From Komagataella phaffii GS115 (Eukaryota; Ascomycota; Pichiomycetes; Pichiales; Pichiaceae), in NCBI RefSeq assembly GCF_000027005.1, contig NC_012963.1:2542001-2606000 (forward strand): a DNA stretch of 64,000 nt, given 5' to 3'. Shown in pieces: positions 46,465 to 54,877 of the stretch (the first letter of the stretch is position 1; each line of letters begins with the position of its first letter). Under the pieces are notes generated by a model, which was given only the letters and a program-made list of their open reading frames with translations, was not told where the DNA came from and did no database searches. The position numbers and the translations under genes were made by a program.

Positions 46465-49400
46465 TCAACAAATACACCTGCCATCTGCTATACGCTTAAG
46501 ATGGAATGTCAACCATAAGCTTTGGAACGCCATGATACCGTTGGCACGTCCTCTTAATCGCATGTTACGATCATCTGTGATAAGAGTATTGTATCGGTAC
46601 TGGTAGTACTCTGCTTCAGAAAGAGTTCCGTTGATACCATTTAGAGTAGGTCGGGATGTGTATATTATGTTGCGACGGAGCTCATCGTTCAACTTAACAG
46701 AACCAATGATTAACTCATCAGCATTTTCTCTCCAAGTTTCCAGTTTTTGGAAATCTGAGATATCATTGAGATCTGCTGGAGAGCCATCAAATTTCAGAGG
46801 TACGATCAAGTTCTCCGTAAACAGTTGTCTGATCGTTATCACTGCTCTAATTGCACTGTCTGAGATCGCCAGTTCACGAGATGCTCTCAAAGATCTCAGT
46901 TCTTGGAACACGGTCAATGGAATAGATACGTTTATAACCCTAGATTCCACACTTTTGTAGATCATTCCACAATGCTTAAGCCACATGTTGGTATCCAGAG
47001 TAATCATGGTGACTGCACTGTCCATACATTCCCCTAGATCACCTTGCAAAGCACTAACTTGCGCTGGTACCTGCATAGTGTTCATTAAATCATCGTAATC
47101 GTTGATCTCGCCAGACGTGAGTTCGATATCTGCATCTTCACCTGCTGTAGAGGGTTCAATGCGGGAAATGATTTTGCGTTTATCTTTCCAAACTTTGAAT
47201 CGCATGTTCCATAATCTTCCTTCATCTCGGGCATCTTCATATGCAGATATTATCTTTTCAGTCCTAACGGGTAGCCACCATTTATTATTGTCCGAGCCTT
47301 GTAACTTTTCAGGTCTGATAGTCTCGAGTGAGGATGCTGCTATATTACAGAATTCTTGAGTTGACTCATTGAAAAAGGATTTGAAGTATCCTTTTTCTCT
47401 CATCTCTTGCTCATAATTAGTCCAATAGGTTGATGGTGGAGCTGTATAGAAACTACCACCTTCTCTGATTAACCCCGAGCCGGGAAGATCACTTAGGTAG
47501 GTTGCAAGAGCAACAATACGTAGCAATCGAATCCTTTCATCTTCGTGAGAAAATATAGGTCCGTTCACTGGGTGATCAAATACCTTTTCACTAACAGGTG
47601 CTGGATTTAAAGGTGTGTAAGTTGTCTTAACATCTAGAAAGTCGTACCAGATTAGTCCCCAAAGTTTCCAGGCTTCTGGTAAGGTTTCTAAGCCTTGTGA
47701 AACAGCATTAAGATTTTCCTGCAGGTCAGAAAATGAGGAAAACATCGGTCCATATTCATCAATACTAGTGGAAAATAATTGTGGAAGTTCCATCGTTTGA
47801 CGAGCAATATCCAAACTAGTGTTCAAATATCTAACCAACTCATCCCAGGGAATGATCTTGAAAATGAAATACTCAAATAAGGTTTTAGTCCGGTTGACTT
47901 CTTCTTTGTACCTGCTATTACTGTATGGAATTTGGTCGGCACCACGTAATTCTTCCTCCACAGAATCAAAATTGGCATCGTCATCTTCATCATCCATGCT
48001 AATACCATCGCTGGAAACAGTTCCATTCAAATAACTATTCTCAAAATCCTGTAGAGCCTTATTAACAGATATAAGGAAATAGAGCCATACAATTACGTGT
48101 GGCTGGCCACAAGCAAACGGTCCGGTTGTAAAGTCCTTGATCATCGTGTTAGACAACTCAATGCTTCCACTCATCAAATACTTATCGAAGTAGTTTAACC
48201 AATTATCAGTGTCCGTAATTTCTCTGGAAGTGATGACTGCATCTGATTCACTGTTGATGCTACTATTGTCTTCATCCATGGTTGTTGATTTGGATCTCTT
48301 GCGTTTATCCTTCTTTTCCCTTTTGGAAATAAATGCTTCAGGTAGACCAAAAAGCTTTGCGAAGGGATTTCTTGGATTTCCAAACCCAATCAGTTGGTTG
48401 ATGTTACAGATTGCCATTCCGCCAGATTTTTGAAACCAAAAGATGATATGCTCGTTTACCAGTAGATCCTCGGCGTAGGGAGCAAAAACGGGAGTGTCCT
48501 TAAAAAAATCGTAACCATCAGGTTTGGATATGGCATAAGTTTGTGCAAAATGGGAAACATACATCTCGATGGAGGCGTCTATAGATTCCAGAAAAAATTT
48601 GTGAATCTTGACGAAATCACTAATGGTTAGATCCTCCAAGGTGGTAGAAAGTGAAACGTCTCTTTTCTTGCGTATATTCTCTAAGATCATGGAAAGATAG
48701 TAGAGACTGGGTTGGAAAGTATCTCTACACAGGAGAGCTTTGCCGATATTGATCAGAGCATCTAGACTGTCTTCTTGTACGGTACACATGTGATAATATA
48801 CCTTACCATGGCCATATTGGAGCTTGATGGCTCTTACATACCAATATTCACTGGCCAGTTTCCAGTCGATGAACCTGCTGGGATACAGGGCGATAGCCAT
48901 TCGGGAGAGATCGGCTAGTTTTTCTATCCACCAAGCAGTCATGTCGCTAGACAACTCGGTGAGACATGCCAATATATTAAAACAGTAGGAGGTGAAGCAT
49001 CCACTGATTTCGTAATCAACCAAAGAATTGATATATGCTGTTTTTAGAATCTCCAAAAAATTGACTATTCCATAGACCCACATACGCCGCGGAATCTTAT
49101 AAATCAAAACTATCTGCTCTCCTGTTTTGGTGGACCTGTTTATGTACTCTGGAGATTTGTTTTCAATGGACCCATCGTCTGCAAGCTGGGATGGGGATAG
49201 GGCGTAGAACAGAAAGTCATAATACATGTCCAGTAGCTTGATAACCTGTTCATAGAGATGCCAGGCCTCATCATTGATCTCTGGGGACATGTTCTTCTGT
49301 TGCTCCATCTTGCTCTTTAGGAGGACAAATTTGCTCTGACATGTATTCTCTAGTTTGATGATATTCTTGTAGGTGTCTTGCAGCTTTGAAGCCAGCACTT

Positions 49401-49563
49401 GGTCTTCTTCAGAGAAATTGACCAAACTTGTAGCCGCAGTATCTGGATTCATTTTCTTGAATGATTGTACTGATGCCGTTGATCCAGAATGCTTTCGTTT
49501 GATTGTAGTAAGTGGTTCCTCAAATTCACTATGTCGGTTTAAAGATTCTTGGCTGTTGGACAT
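46465..49563 (-). CDS. Esl1/Esl2-type protein (EST/SMG-like, PIN domain)
   Basis: A 1032-residue protein of the Est1/SMG5-6-like group, as S. cerevisiae Esl1 and Esl2, with a TPR-like (14-3-3-like) N-terminal half and a C-terminal PIN nuclease-like domain. The helical part includes DYEISGCFTSYCFNILACLTELSSDM and ASEYWYVRAIKLQYGHGKVYYHM. The PIN domain (about 850-1032) keeps acidic positions D857 (TLDTNMW), E888 (VFQELRSL), D949 and D997/D998 (TLITDDRNMRLRG), so a metal-dependent RNase activity is plausible. Esl proteins are linked to environmental-stress gene expression. A basic, acidic-flanked segment (KKDKRKRSKS, about 410-420) may be a nuclear signal. Only one copy is seen here. The ATG is at 49561-49563. 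Confidence 0.8.
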   Translation of the reverse strand: MSNSQESLNRHSEFEEPLTTIKRKHSGSTASVQSFKKMNPDTAATSLVNFSEEDQVLASKLQDTYKNIIKLENTCQSKFVLLKSKMEQQKNMSPEINDEAWHLYEQVIKLLDMYYDFLFYALSPSQLADDGSIENKSPEYINRSTKTGEQIVLIYKIPRRMWVYGIVNFLEILKTAYINSLVDYEISGCFTSYCFNILACLTELSSDMTAWWIEKLADLSRMAIALYPSRFIDWKLASEYWYVRAIKLQYGHGKVYYHMCTVQEDSLDALINIGKALLCRDTFQPSLYYLSMILENIRKKRDVSLSTTLEDLTISDFVKIHKFFLESIDASIEMYVSHFAQTYAISKPDGYDFFKDTPVFAPYAEDLLVNEHIIFWFQKSGGMAICNINQLIGFGNPRNPFAKLFGLPEAFISKREKKDKRKRSKSTTMDEDNSSINSESDAVITSREITDTDNWLNYFDKYLMSGSIELSNTMIKDFTTGPFACGQPHVIVWLYFLISVNKALQDFENSYLNGTVSSDGISMDDEDDDANFDSVEEELRGADQIPYSNSRYKEEVNRTKTLFEYFIFKIIPWDELVRYLNTSLDIARQTMELPQLFSTSIDEYGPMFSSFSDLQENLNAVSQGLETLPEAWKLWGLIWYDFLDVKTTYTPLNPAPVSEKVFDHPVNGPIFSHEDERIRLLRIVALATYLSDLPGSGLIREGGSFYTAPPSTYWTNYEQEMREKGYFKSFFNESTQEFCNIAASSLETIRPEKLQGSDNNKWWLPVRTEKIISAYEDARDEGRLWNMRFKVWKDKRKIISRIEPSTAGEDADIELTSGEINDYDDLMNTMQVPAQVSALQGDLGECMDSAVTMITLDTNMWLKHCGMIYKSVESRVINVSIPLTVFQELRSLRASRELAISDSAIRAVITIRQLFTENLIVPLKFDGSPADLNDISDFQKLETWRENADELIIGSVKLNDELRRNIIYTSRPTLNGINGTLSEAEYYQYRYNTLITDDRNMRLRGRANGIMAFQSLWLTFHLKRIADGRCIC

Positions 49564-50291
49564 AACACAATGAGAGGTAGAGTCATTTACTTTCGTCTGT
49601 AAACTTTTGTAGACGATGCTGAATGCTATGAATGGACTAAGACTTGGGAATTACCTAACTTAGTTGATCTTGGAGCTGAGAGGCAATTGATGTTGTGTAG
49701 TGTGATGAATTGTGTTAGTCGGGTTGATGGCCTAGAAAGTATTGCTTTGTTTTTTCCGATCCGTTCATCCCCCACTCGCTTCTCCTTCTGAGCGACCGTT
49801 TTTTTTCCAACAGAGTGGATGAGAGTGCGCTTCCCAGCAGGTGGAAATAACGCGATTCTAGAAGGGGGTCGCGCAGCTTTTTTTCGTGCGCCTTTTTTAC
49901 CCGTGGACTAGCCTCTCCTGGCATGGTCGGGCATAGTCCTGCTACTTTTTTTTAGCCTTTCGGCAGGTTATCAGCTTCACAATCTTAATCATGACACTAA
50001 TTTTTCGAGTCACTTGATTGCCAAAACTGGCTATTAATTTGCAATCCCTGAAACAAAAAGAGCTTCAGCCCTTGTATCTAATTGGCAACTGGTAGCCCCC
50101 AATTACCATTCCCCATTTCCAAGTTCACACGTATCCTGTAAGCCTTTATCTTGGCTGCTCTAGCGCAGCCTTGCAATGAGTCTCATCGAGTTACCATATC
50201 GGGATACTCTTCGAGCCTGTTTGTCTCTGATAATTTTTTTCCGGTCTTGCAAGGATTTTTTGGAAGGAAGCCACGCATCCACACTGTCAGA
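49564..50291. other. Intergenic, ESL-MIS1 divergent promoter
   Basis: 728 bp with several T runs. A 69-codon minus-strand frame (49715-49924) is basic and low-complexity and is not called. An ATG at 50176 begins a 62-codon frame that overlaps the MIS1 start out of frame and would act as an upstream ORF if transcripts begin early enough. Confidence 0.45.
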
Positions 50292-53237
50292 ATGCTTTCA
50301 AGAATTGGATCTAGAAATAAAGCAGCTAGCACCGTTAGAAGGCTCGCTGGCGATTTGGTTCTGAGATCTCGACAACTGCATGCCTCGGCTGTGTTCTCCC
50401 AGGCTCAGATTCTGTCTGGTACCAAACTCGCCAAGAGCATAAGATCGAAGGTCTTTGAAGAAATCAACGTCTTCAAGGCCACTCATCCTGAGTTCCAGCC
50501 TGCTGTCACTATCATTCAAGTTGGTAACAGACCTGATTCTTCTGCATATGTCCGCATGAAGCTCAAGGCTGCAAGTGAATCGGGAATTATCTGTAATGTT
50601 ATCAAATTACCTGAAGACACGGCCGAGCCAACCTTGGTCAACCGCATTCATAAACTCAACAACGACAGTTCTGTTCACGGGATCCTGGTTCAATTGCCTC
50701 TTCCAAGCCACATTGACGAAACTCACATTACAAACAGCGTTTCAATCTTGAAAGATGTTGACGGTTTTGACAGATTCAATGTAGGTGAACTTGCTAAAAA
50801 AGGTGGAAATCCTACTTTCCTTCCATGTACTCCCAACGGCTGTATGAAACTGTTGGAAGCCTCTGGAGTCGAATTAAGTGGTAAGTCTGCTGTAGTCCTT
50901 GGAAGATCTGACATTGTTGGCACTCCTGTTGCCCAACTTTTGAATAAGGCCAATTGCACTGTTACCATATGTCACTCTCGTACACCCAACATCGCAGACA
51001 TCGTCAAGAACTCTGATATTGTTGTTGCTGCCATTGGAAAAGCAAACTTTGTGAAAGGTGAATGGTTGAAACCTGGTGCTGTTGTTATTGACGTCGGTAT
51101 TAATTACGTTCCTGATTCTACCAAGAAATCCGGTCAACGATTAGTTGGTGATGTTGAGTTTGAGTCTGCCAAAGAGAAGGCTTCTGTAATTACTCCAGTT
51201 CCAGGTGGAGTGGGGCCTATGACTGTGGCCATGTTGGTTTCAAATATTGCTCATGCTGCTAAGCTTCAATTGAAGAACGACTTGAAGCCAGCTAAGATTT
51301 ATGCAAACCCACTGGAGCTTAAGACCCCTGTTCCTTCTGATATAGAGATTTCCAGAGCCCAGGAACCACGATATATCAAAGATATTGCTACAGACTTGGG
51401 TATCAAAGACAAAGAGCTAGAATTGTACGGTCACTACAAGGCGAAAGTTTCCCTCGACGTTTACGACAGATTAGCTGAAAACAGAGAAAATGGAAACTAT
51501 GTGTTAGTTGCCGGGATAACTCCAACTCCTCTTGGTGAAGGAAAATCTACCACTACAATGGGTTTAGTTCAAGCTTTGGGTGCTCATTTGAACCTTGCGG
51601 CTGTTGCTAATGTTAGACAACCATCAATGGGGCCTACTTTCGGTGTCAAAGGTGGTGCTGCTGGAGGAGGATACGCTCAAGTTATTCCTATGGATGAATT
51701 CAACATGCACTTGACTGGTGATATCCATGCCATTGGCGCTGCAAACAACTTGCTTGCCGCTGCTTTAGATACCAGAATTTTCCATGAGACTACTCAGAAG
51801 GACGCAGTTTTCTACAAGAGATTGGTTCCTGCTAAAAAAGGAGTGAGGAAGTTTACTCCTTCAATGCTTAAGCGTTTGGAAAAGTTAGGCATCAACAAGA
51901 CTGACCCAGACTCTTTAACGCCCGAGGAGGCAACTAAGTTTGCCAAACTGAACATTGATCCTCAGACAATCACTGTTAAACGTGTCTTGGATGTGAACGA
52001 TAGATTTGTTCGTCAAGTTACCATAGGAGAGGCCCCAACCGAAAAGGGACACACCCGGAAGACAGGTTTTGATATAACAGTTGCCTCTGAAGTTATGGCT
52101 ATCTTGGCCCTCTCAAAGGACCTAAAAGACTTGAGATCTCGTGTTGGAGCCATTGTTGTAGCCTCAAGTTACGAAGGGGTTCCTATAACCGCCGAAGACT
52201 TAGGAGTTGCTGGTGCCCTGACCGCTTTGCTTAAGGATGCTGTAAAACCTAATCTGATGCAAACATTAGAGGGAACTCCAGTATTTGTTCACGCAGGACC
52301 ATTTGCCAACATTTCCATTGGAGCTTCTTCGGTTATAGCTGATCGTGTTGCTCTGAAGTTAATTGGAGCTTCAAAAAGTGATGTCGTTGCTAAATCTGAG
52401 AAGGGTTTTGTTGTCACCGAAGCTGGTTTCGATTTCACAATGGGTGGAGAAAGATTCTATAATATTAAGTGTAGAGCGTCCGGTTTAAAACCCAACACTG
52501 TTGTATTGGTGGCCACTAGTCGTGCTTTGAAGTTGCACGGTGGTGCCCCTGATGTGAAGCCAGGACAAGCTCTTCCTGAAGAATACACTACTGAAAATGT
52601 TGAACTGGTTCGTCGTGGTTGCGCCAACCTGGCCAAACAAATTTCTAATGCATCTCAATATGGCGCACCAGTTGTCGTTGCTATCAATCAATTTGAGACT
52701 GATTCTCCTGCAGAGTTGGCTGTAATTAGAGAAGAGGCCCTGAAAGCCGGAGCCTTTGATGCTGTTCCATCGAACCATTGGGCTGAAGGTGGTAAAGGTG
52801 CCGTTGAGCTTGCTAAGGCAGTTGTTTCTTCTTGTGCCTCCTGTCCTGAGCCAAATGCCGAGCAATCTGAGCTATATTCCCTTGACAACAACACCATTGA
52901 GGACAGACTTAATATAATTGTTCGAAAAATGTACAATGGTAATGGAATAGAACTGAGCGAGCTGGCAAAGACACAAATTGCTCGCTATGAAGCTCAAGGT
53001 TTTGGAAACTTACCTATTTGTATTGCTAAGACTCAGTATTCACTGTCTCATGATCCTTCCCTCAAAAACGTCCCAAGCGGATTTACGGTTCCAATTAGAG
53101 AAGTTCGTTTGAGTGCAGGAGCTGGATACTTGAGTTGTCTTGCTGCTGCGATCATGACAATCCCAGGGCTACCTACTCATCCAGGATATCTCAATGTTGA
53201 AGTTAATGACGAAGGAGAGATTGAGGGATTATTTTAG
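50292..53237 (+). CDS. MIS1: Mitochondrial C1-tetrahydrofolate synthase Mis1
   Basis: A 981-residue trifunctional folate enzyme: methylene-THF dehydrogenase, methenyl-THF cyclohydrolase and formyl-THF synthetase. Residues 1-40 are rich in Arg and Ser without acidic residues in the first 20 (MLSRIGSRNKAASTVRRLAG), a mitochondrial presequence; this favours Mis1 over cytosolic Ade3. The dehydrogenase/cyclohydrolase domain has SSAYVRMKLKAASESGI, VQLPLPSH, DVDGF and GRSDIVGTP, then TPVPGGVGPMTVAML. The synthetase domain has the P-loop-like TPTPLGEGKSTTTMG, RQPSMGPTFGVKGGAAGGGY and FNMHLTGDIHAI. Length matches yeast Mis1 (975). The frame is open 47 codons upstream without ATG. Confidence 0.94.
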   Translation: MLSRIGSRNKAASTVRRLAGDLVLRSRQLHASAVFSQAQILSGTKLAKSIRSKVFEEINVFKATHPEFQPAVTIIQVGNRPDSSAYVRMKLKAASESGIICNVIKLPEDTAEPTLVNRIHKLNNDSSVHGILVQLPLPSHIDETHITNSVSILKDVDGFDRFNVGELAKKGGNPTFLPCTPNGCMKLLEASGVELSGKSAVVLGRSDIVGTPVAQLLNKANCTVTICHSRTPNIADIVKNSDIVVAAIGKANFVKGEWLKPGAVVIDVGINYVPDSTKKSGQRLVGDVEFESAKEKASVITPVPGGVGPMTVAMLVSNIAHAAKLQLKNDLKPAKIYANPLELKTPVPSDIEISRAQEPRYIKDIATDLGIKDKELELYGHYKAKVSLDVYDRLAENRENGNYVLVAGITPTPLGEGKSTTTMGLVQALGAHLNLAAVANVRQPSMGPTFGVKGGAAGGGYAQVIPMDEFNMHLTGDIHAIGAANNLLAAALDTRIFHETTQKDAVFYKRLVPAKKGVRKFTPSMLKRLEKLGINKTDPDSLTPEEATKFAKLNIDPQTITVKRVLDVNDRFVRQVTIGEAPTEKGHTRKTGFDITVASEVMAILALSKDLKDLRSRVGAIVVASSYEGVPITAEDLGVAGALTALLKDAVKPNLMQTLEGTPVFVHAGPFANISIGASSVIADRVALKLIGASKSDVVAKSEKGFVVTEAGFDFTMGGERFYNIKCRASGLKPNTVVLVATSRALKLHGGAPDVKPGQALPEEYTTENVELVRRGCANLAKQISNASQYGAPVVVAINQFETDSPAELAVIREEALKAGAFDAVPSNHWAEGGKGAVELAKAVVSSCASCPEPNAEQSELYSLDNNTIEDRLNIIVRKMYNGNGIELSELAKTQIARYEAQGFGNLPICIAKTQYSLSHDPSLKNVPSGFTVPIREVRLSAGAGYLSCLAAAIMTIPGLPTHPGYLNVEVNDEGEIEGLF

Positions 53238-53584
53238 TTAGAGTCTTTTAGATAAAATTATAGATTATTAGATGTACTAAGATATTGTATAACCACTATC
53301 ACGGGTTCTATACCTCTTGATTATGCTAAATATTTTCAAGAATGCTTTCATAGGTCATAGCTGGTCAGTAAAGCGACTTTTTATAATTTTACTTATCTTA
53401 TATATGCAATTAAGCCACCAAATATACTAATTCTCAAAACGAATTGTAAATGTTATTATAATTTTAACAGTCTATCTACACTAACTGGTATAAAACTAAC
53501 CTATAGAGCAATGTTTATCTTTAAAGAAGTTTACGAATTAGCAGACTGAGATTCTTTTTCAATAACCGGTTACTGCTGGAATTA
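53238..53584. other. Intergenic, MIS1-RAD27 convergent 3' ends
   Basis: 347 bp of very AT-rich DNA between two convergent stops; both 3' UTRs and poly(A) signals presumably lie here. No gene or repeat is seen. Confidence 0.5.
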
Positions 53585-54706
53585 TTACTTTCTCTTTTTC
53601 TTGGGTTTCTCTTCCTTTGTGTTCTTTCCCTTCTTTTCTTCTGCTGGTCTTTTCTTAACCACAAAGAATTTGTCCAAACGTCCTTGGGTGCCCGTTTTCA
53701 AGGATTTACGTAGTTTGGATGCGCCATCCCTTATTCTTTGTTCACTGAATCCATGTTGGCGAACCATATAGTCTACCAATGCTTCTTCATCTGGTTCTTT
53801 CCACTCTAATTCACACTCAGAAGCCGGTATCACTTCGGGATGCAAGAAAAGCTCCCTGGCCTCATTGTATGGCCAATTTTCAGGAATTTTTTGTTTGGAT
53901 TTTGGATTATTTTCAATCGCCTCAACGACTTTCTCTATGGAGCCATGTTCTTTGATCAGTTTAAACGCTGTTACCGGGCCTACCCCCTTAATAGTCTCAC
54001 AATAATCACAACCCAAAAGTATACATAAATCTATGAACTGGGGAAGCTCCATTTCAAGACCTTCCATAACCTTAGCATAATCAATTTCAGTGACAGGCAA
54101 CTTACGAGCCTCAGCAGTGGTCATGTGTCTCAACAAATATGGCGTTTCATAACATAGCGTATCCATATCTTCAGAAGCTGCAGCATAAACTTTCCCTCCT
54201 TTAGCCAATTCTGCGCATTGTGCTTCAGCTTCACATGGAGCGTCTACATAGGGGATTCCCATCAATTCAAGCAGCTTCTTAGCTTGGTCATTCTGTTCAC
54301 GTGTGACCCTAACGGTCCTTCTTTCAAACTTGGCAATGTCAGCCAAGGTTCCTGTTTCTTTCATGTCCAATCTCTGTTTTTCGGCTTCCTCTCTTCTCTT
54401 CAAACGTTTTTCTAACTCTCCTCCTTTCAGAACTGGAGGTTTCCCATCAAAGACGTAACACGGCTTTATTCCGTATCCAACCATTCGAATTGTCCTATAA
54501 AAGAACCCCATTAGGTGAGAGGTGGTTTCTCCTTCTTCGTTGGCTAACTGCTGGCCATCTTGTTGCCTCACTGCAATTAAGAACTGGTACAAGCACATTG
54601 ATGCGTCAATGGCCACTTTCCTTCCGAAGAAAGTTTTCATTTCGCCATTTCTGAAAGCTTTAGGAGAGTGCTCATTTATTAGAGCATTCAGTCCCTTGAT
54701 ACCCAT
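53585..54706 (-). CDS. RAD27: Rad27, FEN1 flap endonuclease
   Basis: A 373-residue 5' flap endonuclease that removes RNA/DNA flaps during Okazaki fragment maturation and acts in base excision repair. The N-terminus MGIKGL and all active-site carboxylates are present: D34 (VAIDAS), D87 (YVFDGKPP), E159 and E161 (PCEAEAQC), D180 and D182 (ASEDMDTL), and the aspartate of [16 protein letters not shown] helix-hairpin-helix follows ([18 protein letters not shown]). The PCNA-binding box is QGRLDKFF (341-348), before a basic tail ending KPKKKRK. Length is near yeast Rad27 (382). It shares a 171-bp divergent promoter with MSH2. Confidence 0.97.
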   Translation of the reverse strand: MGIKGLNALINEHSPKAFRNGEMKTFFGRKVAIDASMCLYQFLIAVRQQDGQQLANEEGETTSHLMGFFYRTIRMVGYGIKPCYVFDGKPPVLKGGELEKRLKRREEAEKQRLDMKETGTLADIAKFERRTVRVTREQNDQAKKLLELMGIPYVDAPCEAEAQCAELAKGGKVYAAASEDMDTLCYETPYLLRHMTTAEARKLPVTEIDYAKVMEGLEMELPQFIDLCILLGCDYCETIKGVGPVTAFKLIKEHGSIEKVVEAIENNPKSKQKIPENWPYNEARELFLHPEVIPASECELEWKEPDEEALVDYMVRQHGFSEQRIRDGASKLRKSLKTGTQGRLDKFFVVKKRPAEEKKGKNTKEEKPKKKRK

Positions 54707-54780
54707 GATGATTAATTGGAAAAGGCTGAAAGGCTAGGTGCGTATTTTGAAGTACCGTTTGCTGGGCCCCATAAAAAAAT

Positions 54781-54786
54781 ACGCGT
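54781..54786. promoter_or_regulatory. MluI cell-cycle box (ACGCGT) between RAD27 and MSH2
   Basis: A perfect palindromic ACGCGT, 75 bp from the RAD27 ATG and 92 bp from the MSH2 ATG. MCB sites bind MBF (Mbp1-Swi6) and drive G1/S transcription in S. cerevisiae, where both genes are cell-cycle regulated. Action here is inferred. Confidence 0.65.
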
Positions 54787-54877
54787 AAGCTACATACTTT
54801 AAAAATATTTCGCTGCGTGTTCTTGCAATCTACAGCTCATTTCGTGTTACGCTCTCTCTCTTTCCACTTTACCATCA

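Noticed and set aside
49715..49924. 69-codon minus-strand ATG frame in the ESL-MIS1 gap
   Set aside because: Basic low-complexity sequence in a promoter region, with nothing to support coding.
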